A stretch of DNA of 64,000 bases from an uncultured Bacteroidota bacterium (GCA_937901965.1 CALGSW010000014.1:62001-126000); one strand, 5' to 3'; positions 26,737 to 35,997 are shown, counted from the stretch's first letter. Numbers and translations are program-made. Notes: generated from the letters alone by a model not told the origin.

Positions 26737-27813
26737 TCAGAAGAAGAGATAGCGGCTGGTGCCTATTCCTGCACCGGCCGTTGTCTTTATAACTCCATCC
26801 GAAGCAGCTACCTTAAGCAGGGAGTTAGAAGAGAAACTTGTCTCAGCTGTAAAAATGTTTCCGGTTGACGGACTTACTCCAACACCATAAAACATTGTTC
26901 CTCCCAAAACCTCTGTAATGCTGTAATTTGAGACATCCATAGAGAATATAGATGCCCCGGCAGGATTATAGTTTGCATCATACTCAGTCTTGTAAGTGTA
27001 GATTTTTTTACCCTTTCCGTCTGCAGTAATAAATCCATCCATAGAGTCAACCGGGATATCTACAACCTTATCAGCTACCAGAGTTACAGGATCAATTCTT
27101 ACCAAACCCTTGTCTGGGAATGATACCCAGAGTTTGTATGAGCTGTCAAATACAAGATGCTTTGCATTTCCGGTAACTCCGGATGGCCTTATGGTTGTAA
27201 TAACCGGGTAATCTTCTCTTGAGGCGTCAAAAACTCTTACACCCTCTTTTACCGCTACAAAAAGCCTTGTACCGAACATAGCTATACCCTCTGCATCTGT
27301 TCCTGCAGGAATTCTTTTAATGAAAGCCTTGGTTACTGCATCATAAACAGCAATATATGAATCGGGATACTCCCACCATCCAAAATCATTAACTATATAA
27401 TCATAATCCCAGTTTGTCACATATAGTTTATCACCGGCAAAAATCATATTTCGCGGGGAGGCGAGTGAGTTTGTTATTGTGGACTTTAACTTTCCCGTTG
27501 CAGCATCAATAATATCAATTTTATCCGGATTGTTGCAAACCAGATAGGCCTCTTTCTGAGGAGAAACTGTACCTGAAATTATTGTCGCTCCTATTGATAT
27601 ACCATTAGCTGTTTCATAAACCCTGTTTGTTATGGTCATTGTCTTCTCGTCAAAGAGAGAGAGACTCGCTGAGTGCTCTGTAAAATTACCCTGGTTAATA
27701 ACCAGCACCTTCTGTTCAAAAGTAATCTCCGGATTGGGATTGTCCTTTTCACACGATGCAAGGAATAGAATTGCAAACACAGCAATAAAAAGTAAATGGA
27801 AAGCCTTTTTCAT
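26737..27813 (-). CDS. btuG: Cobalamin-binding surface lipoprotein BtuG-like (YncE/DUF5074 beta-propeller)
   Basis: 358 residues with lipoprotein signal FLASC (Cys21). The body is a seven-bladed-propeller-type repeat (VLVINQGNF, YVTNWDYD, AEGIAMFGTRLFVAV) like the YncE/DUF5074 proteins. It is the second gene of a cobalamin-riboswitch operon, 25 nt after a BtuB-like receptor. In Bacteroides, BtuG is a surface lipoprotein that captures vitamin B12 and hands it to BtuB. Position and fold both support that role here. Confidence 0.85.
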   Translation of the reverse strand: MKKAFHLLFIAVFAILFLASCEKDNPNPEITFEQKVLVINQGNFTEHSASLSLFDEKTMTITNRVYETANGISIGATIISGTVSPQKEAYLVCNNPDKIDIIDAATGKLKSTITNSLASPRNMIFAGDKLYVTNWDYDYIVNDFGWWEYPDSYIAVYDAVTKAFIKRIPAGTDAEGIAMFGTRLFVAVKEGVRVFDASREDYPVITTIRPSGVTGNAKHLVFDSSYKLWVSFPDKGLVRIDPVTLVADKVVDIPVDSMDGFITADGKGKKIYTYKTEYDANYNPAGASIFSMDVSNYSITEVLGGTMFYGVGVSPSTGNIFTAETSFSSNSLLKVAASDGVIKTTAGAGIGTSRYLFF

Positions 27814-27838
27814 TTCTAAAAAAATATTTATAAGTTAG

Positions 27839-29770
27839 TTAAAATCTGTATTGTATATTGATGAGCCAGTTAAAGCCTGGCATAGCGTAAAATTTCACAT
27901 TCTGGTAGCTTACATTGAATATGTTTTTAAGAGTGAACCCTAATAAAAATTCATTCTCCCTGTATATGCCCCTGTATGATACACCGGCATCTGTAAGTGT
28001 ATAGGCGGGCAATATGTCGTAAATATCAAGGGTACTCCTTTTTCCTGTATGGCTTAGTGCAACATGGCCTGAGAAATCCCCATAGTCTGCCCTAAGTGTT
28101 GAACGCCATGAGTGCTTAGGCTGATAGGCAAGCTGCTCACCCTTTGCCGGATCCTCTGCCCAGAGAGGGGTAACTGTCCTGATATCGGTAAAAGCATAAC
28201 TCCCATTAAGGGACAACTTTATTGAGCTTGAGGAGTAGGTCGCCTCAGCCCCTGCCTCAACCCCTCTTGAGAGAACCTCCGGAATATTTCTTGGCCTCCA
28301 TACCTCCCCTGCCGGAAGCCATCTTATCCAATCCTTAACAACACTTCTGTAGCCAGTCACGAATGCCGATGCACTCCAGGCTCCCTCATACCACCCCCAG
28401 TTAATACCCGCCTCGGTACTTCTGGATTTTTCGCTTTTCAGGTAAACATAATCGCCCCCCCAGTACCGGTCATTAAGAGACGGGATTTTTGCATTCCCGG
28501 ACCACGAGCCCCTTACAGATAATGTATGCCCTCCGCTAACAGGAATTTTGACTCTCACATTGACCAGTGGCATAAGCGGAAGTTTCCCCGACGATGAGTA
28601 GAGGTATCTGGCCCCTATTGAGGCCGATATAATTCCCGCTCCATCTGTCTTGGCCATAAGGTATCCTCCGGCCCTTTTTTCTGTAGCATCAGTTAGATAA
28701 GACTTAACCTCCGGCTTTATTAACTCTCCGTTTACCCCTCCCCTGAGAGAAAAGTGTGATTTTCTGTACTCAGCATCAGCATTAACCATTATCCTGTTTG
28801 CAGAAATTGTATCCTCCCTGTATCTCTCCATATCGTATGCATACGATGAGGAGGCTCTCCATGAGAGTGAAGATGAACTACCTTCAAGTGAAGCCGATAT
28901 TTTAAGGTTATTGTCAAAGATGGAGTTGTGGGTTTCAGGTCTGTCATTAAGAGAGACTGATGGTTGTATCTCTCTGCTGAAGTCAAGATACATAGCAGAC
29001 GCTGAGAAGGTTCCAAGTACTCCTGCCTTTGCGTGGAGCTCCTGGATTACCCCCCAGTTGGAAATGGCTGAATTGTTGAGGCGTTCAACGGGTTTACCCG
29101 GTTTTGTATTGTTCTCAAATGTGTAGTTGTTGAGTGCTCTGTTAAAGAGAACTGAACTCCTTGACTCAACCTTATTCCCGGAATACCTGTAAGTTGCCCC
29201 TGTAAAGAGAGAGCCAAAACTGCCCGCAGACAACGAGATGTCCCCGCTGTGTCCCTTTACCCATTTTGCACCGGTTTTTAACTTTACAGTGCCGCCAATA
29301 CTTCCGTCTCCGTATAGTGCAGAGCCCCCTCCAATATGAATATCCATTGCATCAAAGAAGTATAACGGAATGTGAGAGAGGTCTGCCTGGCCCATTGTAG
29401 GCAGAGACATATTCTGCCCGTTCCAGTCAATTGTGGTGTGCGAAGAGGAGGTACCTCTTATTGAAAGAAATGCATTCATCCCCCTGCCGTACTCCTTGAT
29501 GTATGCAGCATTCTCGGCCTTAATGAAATCTGCAAGGGTGGCACTTTGCATCCTCTTAATAGATTCGCCCGAGTAGGTGATGATATTTGTTCCCGGGGAG
29601 AATCTTTTCAGGTCTGCCGGACCCTGCTTTTTAAATGCTGTAACCGTTACAGAGTCCAGTCTGTTTGCCTTTGAGGAGTCTCTCTGCTGCGCAAAAAGAG
29701 AGACGGCCGGTACAATTGTTTGCACGGCTACAACAGATATGAATACAAATAATGAAAAATAGTTTTTCAT
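27839..29770 (-). CDS. btuB: TonB-dependent cobalamin receptor BtuB-like
   Basis: 643 residues from the ATG at 29770. The open frame continues upstream through the riboswitch but is not expected to be translated. Signal peptide at about residues 1-26, TonB box region near DSVTVTAF, plug domain at about 40-165 (SIRGTSSSHTTIDWNGQNM), then a barrel ending in an aromatic strand. It imports cobalamin across the outer membrane using TonB energy. It is controlled by the upstream cobalamin riboswitch and co-transcribed with btuG. Confidence 0.92.
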   Translation of the reverse strand: MKNYFSLFVFISVVAVQTIVPAVSLFAQQRDSSKANRLDSVTVTAFKKQGPADLKRFSPGTNIITYSGESIKRMQSATLADFIKAENAAYIKEYGRGMNAFLSIRGTSSSHTTIDWNGQNMSLPTMGQADLSHIPLYFFDAMDIHIGGGSALYGDGSIGGTVKLKTGAKWVKGHSGDISLSAGSFGSLFTGATYRYSGNKVESRSSVLFNRALNNYTFENNTKPGKPVERLNNSAISNWGVIQELHAKAGVLGTFSASAMYLDFSREIQPSVSLNDRPETHNSIFDNNLKISASLEGSSSSLSWRASSSYAYDMERYREDTISANRIMVNADAEYRKSHFSLRGGVNGELIKPEVKSYLTDATEKRAGGYLMAKTDGAGIISASIGARYLYSSSGKLPLMPLVNVRVKIPVSGGHTLSVRGSWSGNAKIPSLNDRYWGGDYVYLKSEKSRSTEAGINWGWYEGAWSASAFVTGYRSVVKDWIRWLPAGEVWRPRNIPEVLSRGVEAGAEATYSSSSIKLSLNGSYAFTDIRTVTPLWAEDPAKGEQLAYQPKHSWRSTLRADYGDFSGHVALSHTGKRSTLDIYDILPAYTLTDAGVSYRGIYRENEFLLGFTLKNIFNVSYQNVKFYAMPGFNWLINIQYRF

Positions 29771-29810
29771 CGCTCTCTTTTTCCCGAAAGTTCGATTAAA
29801 TATGTTTTGT

Positions 29811-29957
29811 TCCTGCAGGTCTTCTGACTCAGCTTTTGCATCTTCGCCTTCCCACCTGATGGCAGTGGCCGACTGAAGAAAACCCCAAAAAGATGGGGAG
29901 AGCTTTACAGCAGCGGGTACTGTTCCCGGATTACACGGGATTCCCTGAAGCTGGAAC
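29811..29957 (-). ncRNA. Cobalamin riboswitch
   Basis: Read on the minus strand, the segment shows the conserved core of the cobalamin riboswitch: GCCACTG followed by GGGAAGG, a CCGGGAACAGTACCCGC-type block, and the closing GAGTCAGAAGACCTGC. It sits between a good promoter and btuB with a 5'UTR of the expected size. B12 binding should repress btuB-btuG. Confidence 0.93.
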
Positions 29958-29961
29958 GCCA

Positions 29962-29994
29962 CAAAGATAACTTATTTTATACGTAAAGGACAAA
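29962..29994 (-). promoter_or_regulatory. Promoter of the cobalamin operon
   Basis: On the minus strand: TTTG (29991-29994), a 21-nt spacer, TATCTTTG (29962-29969). Transcription would begin at the 5' edge of the riboswitch. It is back to back with a plus-strand -7 box at 30002-30009. Confidence 0.75.
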
Positions 29995-30001
29995 TTTTTG
30001 T

Positions 30002-30009
30002 TAAATTTG
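30002..30009 (+). promoter_or_regulatory. Probable -7 box of the M16 peptidase gene
   Basis: TAAATTTG, 33 nt upstream of the ATG at 30043. No convincing -33 element is visible. Confidence 0.45.
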
Positions 30010-30042
30010 GTAGTTTTCACTCACTAACTATAATCAATCATT

Positions 30043-32853
30043 ATGTCAAAATCACTCAAATCATTGCTGCTAACGGCTTTAGTTTTTACTATAGCCGCCT
30101 GCTCTACCCAGAAAGAGAAGGTAGAACTTAATTATGAACAGTATACACTTGACAATGGTCTTAAGGTGGTTCTTCACCAGGACAAGTCAGACCCAATTGT
30201 AGCTGTTGCTATTCAGTACCATGTAGGTTCCGGAAGAGAGAAGCCGGGAAGAACCGGATTTGCCCACTTCTTTGAGCACATGCTGTTCCAGCGTTCGGAA
30301 AACCTCCCTAGAAACGCATTCTTTACAAAAATTGCCAAACTTGGCGGTGAATTCAACGGATCCACAAACTCAGACGGAACAAATTACTACGAGGTTGTAC
30401 CAAGAGATGCCCTGGAGAAGGTGCTGTGGATGGAGTCGGACAGAATGGGATTTTTTATCAACACTGTTACACAAGGCGGTCTGGAGAGAGAGATTGACAT
30501 AGTATCAAACGAAAAGCGTCAGAATTATGACAGCCAGCCTTACGGCCACTCAAGCACTATTATGGCAGGACAAATGTACCCTGCAGGCCATCCGTACAGC
30601 TGGACAACAATTGGAGAGATTGCAGACCTTAAGGCTGCCACTATTGATGATGTTAAGGAGTTCTATAACACATATTATGTTCCAAACAACGCAACTCTGG
30701 TTCTCACCGGAGATTTTGACCCAGTACAGGCAAAAGAGCTCATTCAAAAATATTTTGGAGAGATCAAGAAGGGTAACGATGTTCCTAGGCCAGAGGTTCA
30801 GCCGCTAGTTTTTGAACAGAACAAAAGACTGGTATTTGAAGATCAGTACGCAAAGCTGCCTCAGTTGTCACTTGCCTATCCTACAGTTGAACAGTACAAT
30901 GAAGATGCTTACCCGCTCTATTTCTTTACATCTCTGTTTGCCAACGGCAAAAAGGCTCCTCTGTACAAAGTTGTTGTAGAGGAGAAGAAACTTGCTCCAT
31001 CTGTTGGAGCTTACAATATGGCAAGAGAGGTTGCAGGCCAGGCTCAGATTCAGATAAGGGCCTTTAATGATGTAAACCTAAATGATGTTTACGCCGCTGT
31101 TGAAGAGGCATTCGCCAGATTTGAGAAGGATGGCGTTGACGAACTTGAACTTGAAAAACTTAAAGTAAGCCAGGAGGCATCTGTATACAACAGAATGTCC
31201 GGTATTCTGGGCAAAGCCATGATGATGGCACGCGACAACGAGTTTGGCGGAAAACCTGATGCTACATTTGATGACCTTAAAAAATATCAGGCGGTTACAA
31301 AAGAGGACATCTTAAGAGTTTATGAAAAGTATTTCAAAGGACGTCCATATTTTGCACTAAGCATGGTTCCTGCAGGCAAACCTGAACTTGCCCTTACAGA
31401 ATCTGTTCCTGCAACAGTTGCTGTTGAGAATGTCGCCGAACAGACCATGAAATCACAAACAGGGAAGCTTGTTGACGACGAGTACGTGCGTACTCCATCT
31501 GCATTTGACCGTTCAGTGGAGCCTGACTTCCTTGCAAACACTCCTACCATTACTGTACCTGCAATTTGGAACACAGAGCTTCCAAATGCTGTAAAACTAT
31601 ACGGAATCCAGCACAAAGAGCTTCCGCTGTTCCAGGCATCGGTAAACATGAAGGGTGGAATGCTTCTTGACCCTGCAGGAAAAGCAGGTCTTGCTTACCT
31701 GACAGCGCAGCTAATGAATGAAGGTACTGCTCTTAAAACTCCTGAAGAGCTTGAGAGTGCGCTAGGTCTGCTTGGAGCAAGAGTTAGATTCTACTCGGGA
31801 ACAGAGGGAATGGGAATTAGTATATCCGGCCTTTCTAAAAACTACGAAAAGATTGTAGCTATTGCCGAGGAGATGCTCCTTCAGCCAAGATTTGACTCAG
31901 CAGCTTTTGAACGTCTGAGGAACGAGATTAAAACAACAATTCGCCAGAATTCGGCAAATCCAAGGGCCATTGCAACTGAAACTGCAGGCAAACTCCTTTA
32001 TGGCGAAGGCGGAACACTGTCCAGAATGTCTTATGGTACTGCTGCAAGTATAGATGCCATAACTCTTGAAGATATTAAAGCATTCTATGCTGCAAACTAC
32101 AGCCCTTCAATTGCAAACATAACTTTCGCAGGATCTCCTGACCAAAAGAGAGCCGTTAAAGCTCTTACCGCACTTGCAGAGAAATGGACTGCAAAAGATG
32201 TTGTAATTCCTGCTCCGGTTGCCGGAGTTGCTGCAAAGACCGGAACAATCTACTTCGTTGACTACCCTAACGCACCTCAGTCAATGATTATTCTAGCCAA
32301 GACTGCAATGCCTTTCAACAATCCTGACTACTACCCTGCAGTAATTGCAAACTACAAACTGGGTTCAGGCTCACAAGGAATGCTGTTTGACGTGCTTCGC
32401 CTTCAGAAGGGTTACACATACGGAGCATATTCAAACTTTATGGCTGCCGAACATCAGAACGTATTTATGGCTCAGTCAAGCGTACAGGGAAGTGTTACAA
32501 TGGATGCCGTTAAGACATTCAAAGATCTTATAGGTGGCTACTCGGAGATGATAAACGACGAGATGCTTGCATCAGTTAAGAACTCTCTTCTCAAATCCAA
32601 GACATCCTCTTTTGAAACTATAGGTGATATTCTTGGCATGCTTAATGACATAGCAAACTACAACGTTCCGTTTGACTATGTTAAGCAGCAGGAGAACACA
32701 ATCAACAATATTACAGTTGACCAGCTGAAAGAGATCATTACAAAGCATATGAACATCAACGATATGATTTATGTAGTGGTAGGCGATGCAAAGAGCCAGA
32801 TGAAACCACTTGAGCAACTCGGTCTGGGTAAACCTGTACTGATTCAGAGATAA
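30043..32853 (+). CDS. M16 family zinc peptidase, two-domain lipoprotein
   Basis: 936 residues with lipoprotein signal IAAC (Cys20). The inverted zinc motif HFFEH is at residues 75-79, with the distal ligand in the NEKRQNYD helix. The second half (from about residue 510) is a further M16 repeat without the HxxEH, as in pitrilysin-type peptidases that fold into a closing shell. It probably degrades peptides in the periplasm. It has its own terminator and stands alone as a transcription unit. Confidence 0.92.
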   Translation: MSKSLKSLLLTALVFTIAACSTQKEKVELNYEQYTLDNGLKVVLHQDKSDPIVAVAIQYHVGSGREKPGRTGFAHFFEHMLFQRSENLPRNAFFTKIAKLGGEFNGSTNSDGTNYYEVVPRDALEKVLWMESDRMGFFINTVTQGGLEREIDIVSNEKRQNYDSQPYGHSSTIMAGQMYPAGHPYSWTTIGEIADLKAATIDDVKEFYNTYYVPNNATLVLTGDFDPVQAKELIQKYFGEIKKGNDVPRPEVQPLVFEQNKRLVFEDQYAKLPQLSLAYPTVEQYNEDAYPLYFFTSLFANGKKAPLYKVVVEEKKLAPSVGAYNMAREVAGQAQIQIRAFNDVNLNDVYAAVEEAFARFEKDGVDELELEKLKVSQEASVYNRMSGILGKAMMMARDNEFGGKPDATFDDLKKYQAVTKEDILRVYEKYFKGRPYFALSMVPAGKPELALTESVPATVAVENVAEQTMKSQTGKLVDDEYVRTPSAFDRSVEPDFLANTPTITVPAIWNTELPNAVKLYGIQHKELPLFQASVNMKGGMLLDPAGKAGLAYLTAQLMNEGTALKTPEELESALGLLGARVRFYSGTEGMGISISGLSKNYEKIVAIAEEMLLQPRFDSAAFERLRNEIKTTIRQNSANPRAIATETAGKLLYGEGGTLSRMSYGTAASIDAITLEDIKAFYAANYSPSIANITFAGSPDQKRAVKALTALAEKWTAKDVVIPAPVAGVAAKTGTIYFVDYPNAPQSMIILAKTAMPFNNPDYYPAVIANYKLGSGSQGMLFDVLRLQKGYTYGAYSNFMAAEHQNVFMAQSSVQGSVTMDAVKTFKDLIGGYSEMINDEMLASVKNSLLKSKTSSFETIGDILGMLNDIANYNVPFDYVKQQENTINNITVDQLKEIITKHMNINDMIYVVVGDAKSQMKPLEQLGLGKPVLIQR

Positions 32854-32877
32854 TCACCCTTAAATCAGTTAAACGAC

Positions 32878-32915
32878 AACCCCAAAAGCATTTAATTACT
32901 TTTGGGGTTTTTAAA
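32878..32915 (+). terminator. Terminator of the M16 peptidase gene
   Basis: The stem AACCCCAAAAG/CTTTTGGGGTT (32878-32888 with 32899-32909) is followed by T residues. The TTTG in its right arm is also the -33 element of the tRNA-Leu promoter. Confidence 0.88.
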
Positions 32916-32931
32916 TTTTTACATACCTTTG
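32901..32931 (+). promoter_or_regulatory. Promoter of tRNA-Leu
   Basis: TTTG (32901-32904), 19 nt, TACCTTTG (32924-32931). The -33 element lies inside the preceding terminator stem. Confidence 0.75.
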
Positions 32932-32986
32932 TCACCCTTGTTTACCGAAACAGCAGGCCGCTCCAAACAAACGCCTGAAAAGACAA

Positions 32987-33070
32987 GCCCGGATGGCGGA
33001 ATCGGTAGACGCGCTGGTCTCAAACACCAGTGGCCGCAAGGCTGTGCCGGTTCGATCCCGGCTCCGGGTA
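32987..33070 (+). tRNA. tRNA-Leu (anticodon CAA)
   Basis: Acceptor stem GCCCGGA/TCCGGGT, anticodon arm CTGGT/ACCAG with loop CTCAAAC (anticodon CAA), a long class II variable arm, T arm GCCGG/CCGGC with TTCGATC loop, and discriminator A. CCA is not encoded. It marks the left edge of an accessory region. Confidence 0.95.
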
Positions 33071-33107
33071 CGAAAAAAGCAGGTAGTAATGCCTGCTTTT
33101 TTCGTAC
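33068..33107 (+). terminator. Terminator of tRNA-Leu
   Basis: A perfect 16-bp stem (33068-33083 with 33092-33107) has an 8-nt loop and an A/T-rich inner section ending in TTTTTT. The stem begins with the last three bases of the tRNA. Confidence 0.85.
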
Positions 33108-33258
33108 CGTCGCTTGCCGGATGCGGCAAGCTCCTTTTGTTTGTCCCACCCCCCGGCCCCCTCCGGGGAGGGGGAGCGTCGCTTCGCTCCGAAAAACCAA
33201 ACTCAATTATATATCAGTAAGCTATTTTTCATCAACGAACTTGCACCAATTTGCACCA
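33099..33258. repeat. Cluster of short hairpins and dispersed-repeat pieces after tRNA-Leu
   Basis: The segment holds a 21-nt sequence repeated exactly at 34324-34344 and a GCTTGCCG/CGGCAAGC hairpin (33112-33131). It also has a C/G-rich hairpin (33157-33174), a GGAGCG/CGCTCC hairpin (33173-33190) and a 36-nt sequence repeated with one mismatch at 36122-36157. No credible gene is present between the tRNA and 33396. The rest of the 32853-33396 gap shows nothing recognisable. Confidence 0.7.
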
Positions 33259-33395
33259 GAAACATTATTAATAGGAAATTTGAACTTAAAATATTCCTGA
33301 ATTTTTACTTTGGGACGTCCAACTTTAGTTTGAAAACAAATGAATTTGTAGAGTGAATCTATGTCCGCTTTTCAGGGGATCCGACATTATTTATA

Positions 33396-34187
33396 TTAAA
33401 AATTTAAATCATCTACAACATTAGTAGAAGCTTGTTTAGGCCCGGATTCTACATTTGCGACTATCCCCCGATATACTATATTCAGAATCAATGATACTGC
33501 GTCATACTCCCTAAGTTCGTTACTATAATCACAATAAACATCTAAAAGACACTTATCTCTGAGGTTTTTCCTTTTTGTAAATGAGTTAGGGTCTTCATAA
33601 ACTTTTTTATAGTAGTCATACTTGCTTATTAAAGGTTGCTGAGTGATTTGTTTTGGGGATGAACGGAAATTTTCACCTAATAGCCAATATTCACCAATGT
33701 ACGACCCCAGTTTTCCTATGCGAGACGGACAAAATGTATTGGTTGTGTAAGTAATCTGTTCAAAACGCATTCGGTATTTTGTATCCTTAAGATCAATAAC
33801 CAGTGTATAGGACAAATACACATACTCTTTCAAAAAAGGGTCTTCAAGATGACCAGAAATTTCTGCAATCTTTCCATATATTGCCGTATTGTGAGCTTTG
33901 AGAATAATCCTGTTATCTATAGTTGTTGGCTCTATTGTATAATAATTAATATTACCTCTATCATTGGTTGTTGGAAGGTACTTTGTAATCCAATCAAATA
34001 TTCGCTCTTTCTTGAGTTCAACAGGAACATCAGAGTCAATTATATTTTCCAGTATTGGAGCGTTGGCTATCACTTTCTCCTTCATTTCAACCAATGAATC
34101 AGGGTGAGGAGGGGGATCGATCTTAGAAAATGCATTCACGGAGATAATTAGAAACCCACAGACCAAGAAAAACTTAACTGTTTTCAT
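33396..34187 (-). CDS. Secreted protein of unknown function
   Basis: 263 residues with a signal peptide (about residues 1-21, cleavage near NAFS). The mature protein is charged and mixed alpha/beta with no motif that I recognise. It is a lone minus-strand gene between repeat pieces in an accessory region, so it may be laterally acquired. A few Cys residues (CPSRIG, KCLLDVYCDY) could form disulfides. No function can be assigned. Confidence 0.6.
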   Translation of the reverse strand: MKTVKFFLVCGFLIISVNAFSKIDPPPHPDSLVEMKEKVIANAPILENIIDSDVPVELKKERIFDWITKYLPTTNDRGNINYYTIEPTTIDNRIILKAHNTAIYGKIAEISGHLEDPFLKEYVYLSYTLVIDLKDTKYRMRFEQITYTTNTFCPSRIGKLGSYIGEYWLLGENFRSSPKQITQQPLISKYDYYKKVYEDPNSFTKRKNLRDKCLLDVYCDYSNELREYDAVSLILNIVYRGIVANVESGPKQASTNVVDDLNF

Positions 34188-34294
34188 AGTAATATTATTT
34201 ATAAAAGATTGAGAGTAACCATTTAATCAAAGTTAGCAATTCTACTTAAATCATTACCAATGATTTGAATTACATCTTAAGCTTAACAATCCGA

Positions 34295-34344
34295 TCCAAA
34301 TCCCTCTGAAATGGTTCGGATACTTTTCGTACCGTCGCTTGCCG
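34295..34344. repeat. Dispersed repeat, copy C
   Basis: Shares the TCCAAATCCCTC..AATGGTTCGGATA segment with copy B (36098-36122). It also shares the exact 21-nt TTTTCGTACC...GCCG segment with 33099-33119. A small hairpin, TGCCG/CGGCA, follows at its right end, like the one at 33112-33131 but with different loop bases. Confidence 0.65.
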
Positions 34345-34373
34345 TTTTCCGGCACAACCTTATTTCTTCCTCT

Positions 34374-35672
34374 TTATTTTATAACGAGTAAATTCTTCCC
34401 TATCTGATACATGTGTTCCTTTTTCACTCCTGCCTCTGACGCATATCTATTCCAGCTGGAAATGACATCAGCAATTTGATTAACAATTGATAGCGCATTT
34501 TTAATGCCCATATTACGGGCTACGGCCAGTAAATCTTCCCGTGTAAATTCGTCACGTTTGTTGTTGGCAGACATCTGGTGCTGGTTTGTCCACCTACCGG
34601 ATGAAGAATATGAATAGCAGAGGTCATAGGCCGGAGCCAGACGCCACTCTCTGCCCTTGTGCAGAATAAAAGAGTGATTCTTCGTATGATCGTCATGATT
34701 CCTCGCTATGATATTGAATACCATTCTGCGGTAAAGTTGCTCCATGTCGGGATAAGGAAGGTTCATTCGCCTCATAACCTGGAACGCCTGCTCATATGAG
34801 TGCCTGTCGTCGCGGTCAAAATGGGCGATTGCGCACAGCGTTTGGGTGTGCAGCTTGCCTCCGTCATCTGTCCTGTCAAACCTCTTTGTCATAAAGTGGG
34901 CATGTTGACCCTCCTCATACAATCGGCATTCAGTCATTTCAATACCGCAATCAAGTGCCATTTTATGGTAGGCATACTCGATACGGCCTATTCCGGGTGG
35001 GTTGTCAGAAACTTTACCTGCCTCGACCCCGTCGAATTTAAGCAACCAGTAAGTAAATCCATCCGGCGCTTTTACCTGGCCCGAACGAACCTCTGACATA
35101 TTGCTGTTGACGGCGATGATAGCTTTGGGCTTTGCGCCACCCGCAGATGTCCCTACCCTGATGATATCAAGTAGCGATTCATCTCCTTTGGACAACTTAA
35201 CCTGAAAGTCCTCCCGCTTACCCAGAACCTCTTTGGCCAGATTTGTCAGGTGAGCAATCTCAATAACTGAAGACTCTTCAAGCTGGGGATTATTCTGTGC
35301 AGGTTCAAATTCCAGAGCACCCATACCGCGCTTGCCTACATAGCATAACCTGTCAACCGGACTGAACGTCATACCACTTAACCCTTTGCTTGCAAACCAT
35401 TCGTCAATTATCTGGTTTCCGTAATCGTCCGGCAGGGAGTCGGCAATCAAGCCTGGTAACCCTTTGAAGGTTTTATTTCTGTTTGAGGGGTAATAATAGG
35501 TTCTGTCGCCTCTGCTAATATCTTCCAGAGGCATCATAAGCGGAGCAATATCAAGCCCTTTGGCAGAAAATTCAGGTAAAAACTCAAAGATGGCATATTC
35601 ATTCTCCTTATCCCACACCACAGCGGCCACATCCTGCCCCCATAAAGAGACTTTCATTACTATATCTGTCAT
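34374..35672 (-). CDS. hipA: HipA family toxin kinase
   Basis: 432 residues. The N-terminal HipA domain is followed by the kinase part: ATP-binding RVGTSAGGAKPKA near residue 172, catalytic-loop-type ARNHDDHTKNHSF near residue 306, and the metal-binding APAYDLCYS. Family members phosphorylate aminoacyl-tRNA synthetases and slow growth. All key residues look intact. It overlaps the upstream XRE regulator by 4 bp, the standard hipBA order. Confidence 0.9.
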   Translation of the reverse strand: MTDIVMKVSLWGQDVAAVVWDKENEYAIFEFLPEFSAKGLDIAPLMMPLEDISRGDRTYYYPSNRNKTFKGLPGLIADSLPDDYGNQIIDEWFASKGLSGMTFSPVDRLCYVGKRGMGALEFEPAQNNPQLEESSVIEIAHLTNLAKEVLGKREDFQVKLSKGDESLLDIIRVGTSAGGAKPKAIIAVNSNMSEVRSGQVKAPDGFTYWLLKFDGVEAGKVSDNPPGIGRIEYAYHKMALDCGIEMTECRLYEEGQHAHFMTKRFDRTDDGGKLHTQTLCAIAHFDRDDRHSYEQAFQVMRRMNLPYPDMEQLYRRMVFNIIARNHDDHTKNHSFILHKGREWRLAPAYDLCYSYSSSGRWTNQHQMSANNKRDEFTREDLLAVARNMGIKNALSIVNQIADVISSWNRYASEAGVKKEHMYQIGKNLLVIK

Positions 35673-35956
35673 TTCTTCCGTTTTTTATTGTTTAAGGCCA
35701 ACAACTCTACTGGGCTGATTACCAGTTGTGGTATAAGGTTGTTAAAATTTTCCAGCAGTTTCAACACCCGCATAACTGCGACCAGCGAGGAGAGCGAGGT
35801 GTTTTTGCCGTTCTCCATCTGGCTGACAGTAAACGCACTAATCCCTGTCCGCCGGGCAACTTCAATCTGTGAAAGTTTCTTCTTAAGCCGTGTAGCCTTA
35901 ATTCTTTTACCCAATTCGGACACAATTGCAGCATCCGTCATTCCATACCAATCCAT
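35669..35956 (-). CDS. hipB: HipB-like XRE antitoxin/repressor
   Basis: 95 residues with a helix-turn-helix at about residues 22-75 (LSQIEVARRTGISAFTVSQMENGKNTSLSSL). It should bind HipA and repress the operon. Three near-identical 16-bp palindromes lie immediately upstream (35960-36060), the nearest only 3 nt from the ATG, which suggests cooperative autorepression. Its stop overlaps the hipA start by 4 bp. Confidence 0.9.
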   Translation of the reverse strand: MDWYGMTDAAIVSELGKRIKATRLKKKLSQIEVARRTGISAFTVSQMENGKNTSLSSLVAVMRVLKLLENFNNLIPQLVISPVELLALNNKKRKK

Positions 35957-35959
35957 GTC

Positions 35960-35975
35960 ATTAGATTTATCTAAT
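35960..35975. promoter_or_regulatory. hipBA operator O1
   Basis: ATTAGATTTATCTAAT palindrome, 3 nt upstream of the hipB ATG and covering the expected transcription start. A minus-strand -7 box (TATCTTTG) lies next to it at 35977-35984. Confidence 0.75.
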
Positions 35976-35976
35976 G

Positions 35977-35984
35977 CAAAGATA
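35977..35984 (-). promoter_or_regulatory. Probable -7 box of hipBA
   Basis: TATCTTTG on the minus strand between O1 and O2. The predicted start falls inside O1, giving a very short leader. The -33 region would lie in O2. Confidence 0.55.
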
Positions 35985-35997
35985 TAATTTTCTGCAT

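Noticed and set aside
29771..29962. Open frame extending btuB upstream by 64 codons
   Set aside because: The extension runs through the riboswitch core. The ATG at 29770 gives a proper signal peptide.
32987..33107. tRNA-Leu 3' end as an integrase attachment site
   Set aside because: No second copy of the tRNA 3' end and no integrase were found in the window.
32902..33356. Several open frames over and after tRNA-Leu
   Set aside because: They cross the tRNA, its terminator and GC-rich hairpins and resemble no protein. The Pro/Arg-rich translations come from palindromic repeats.
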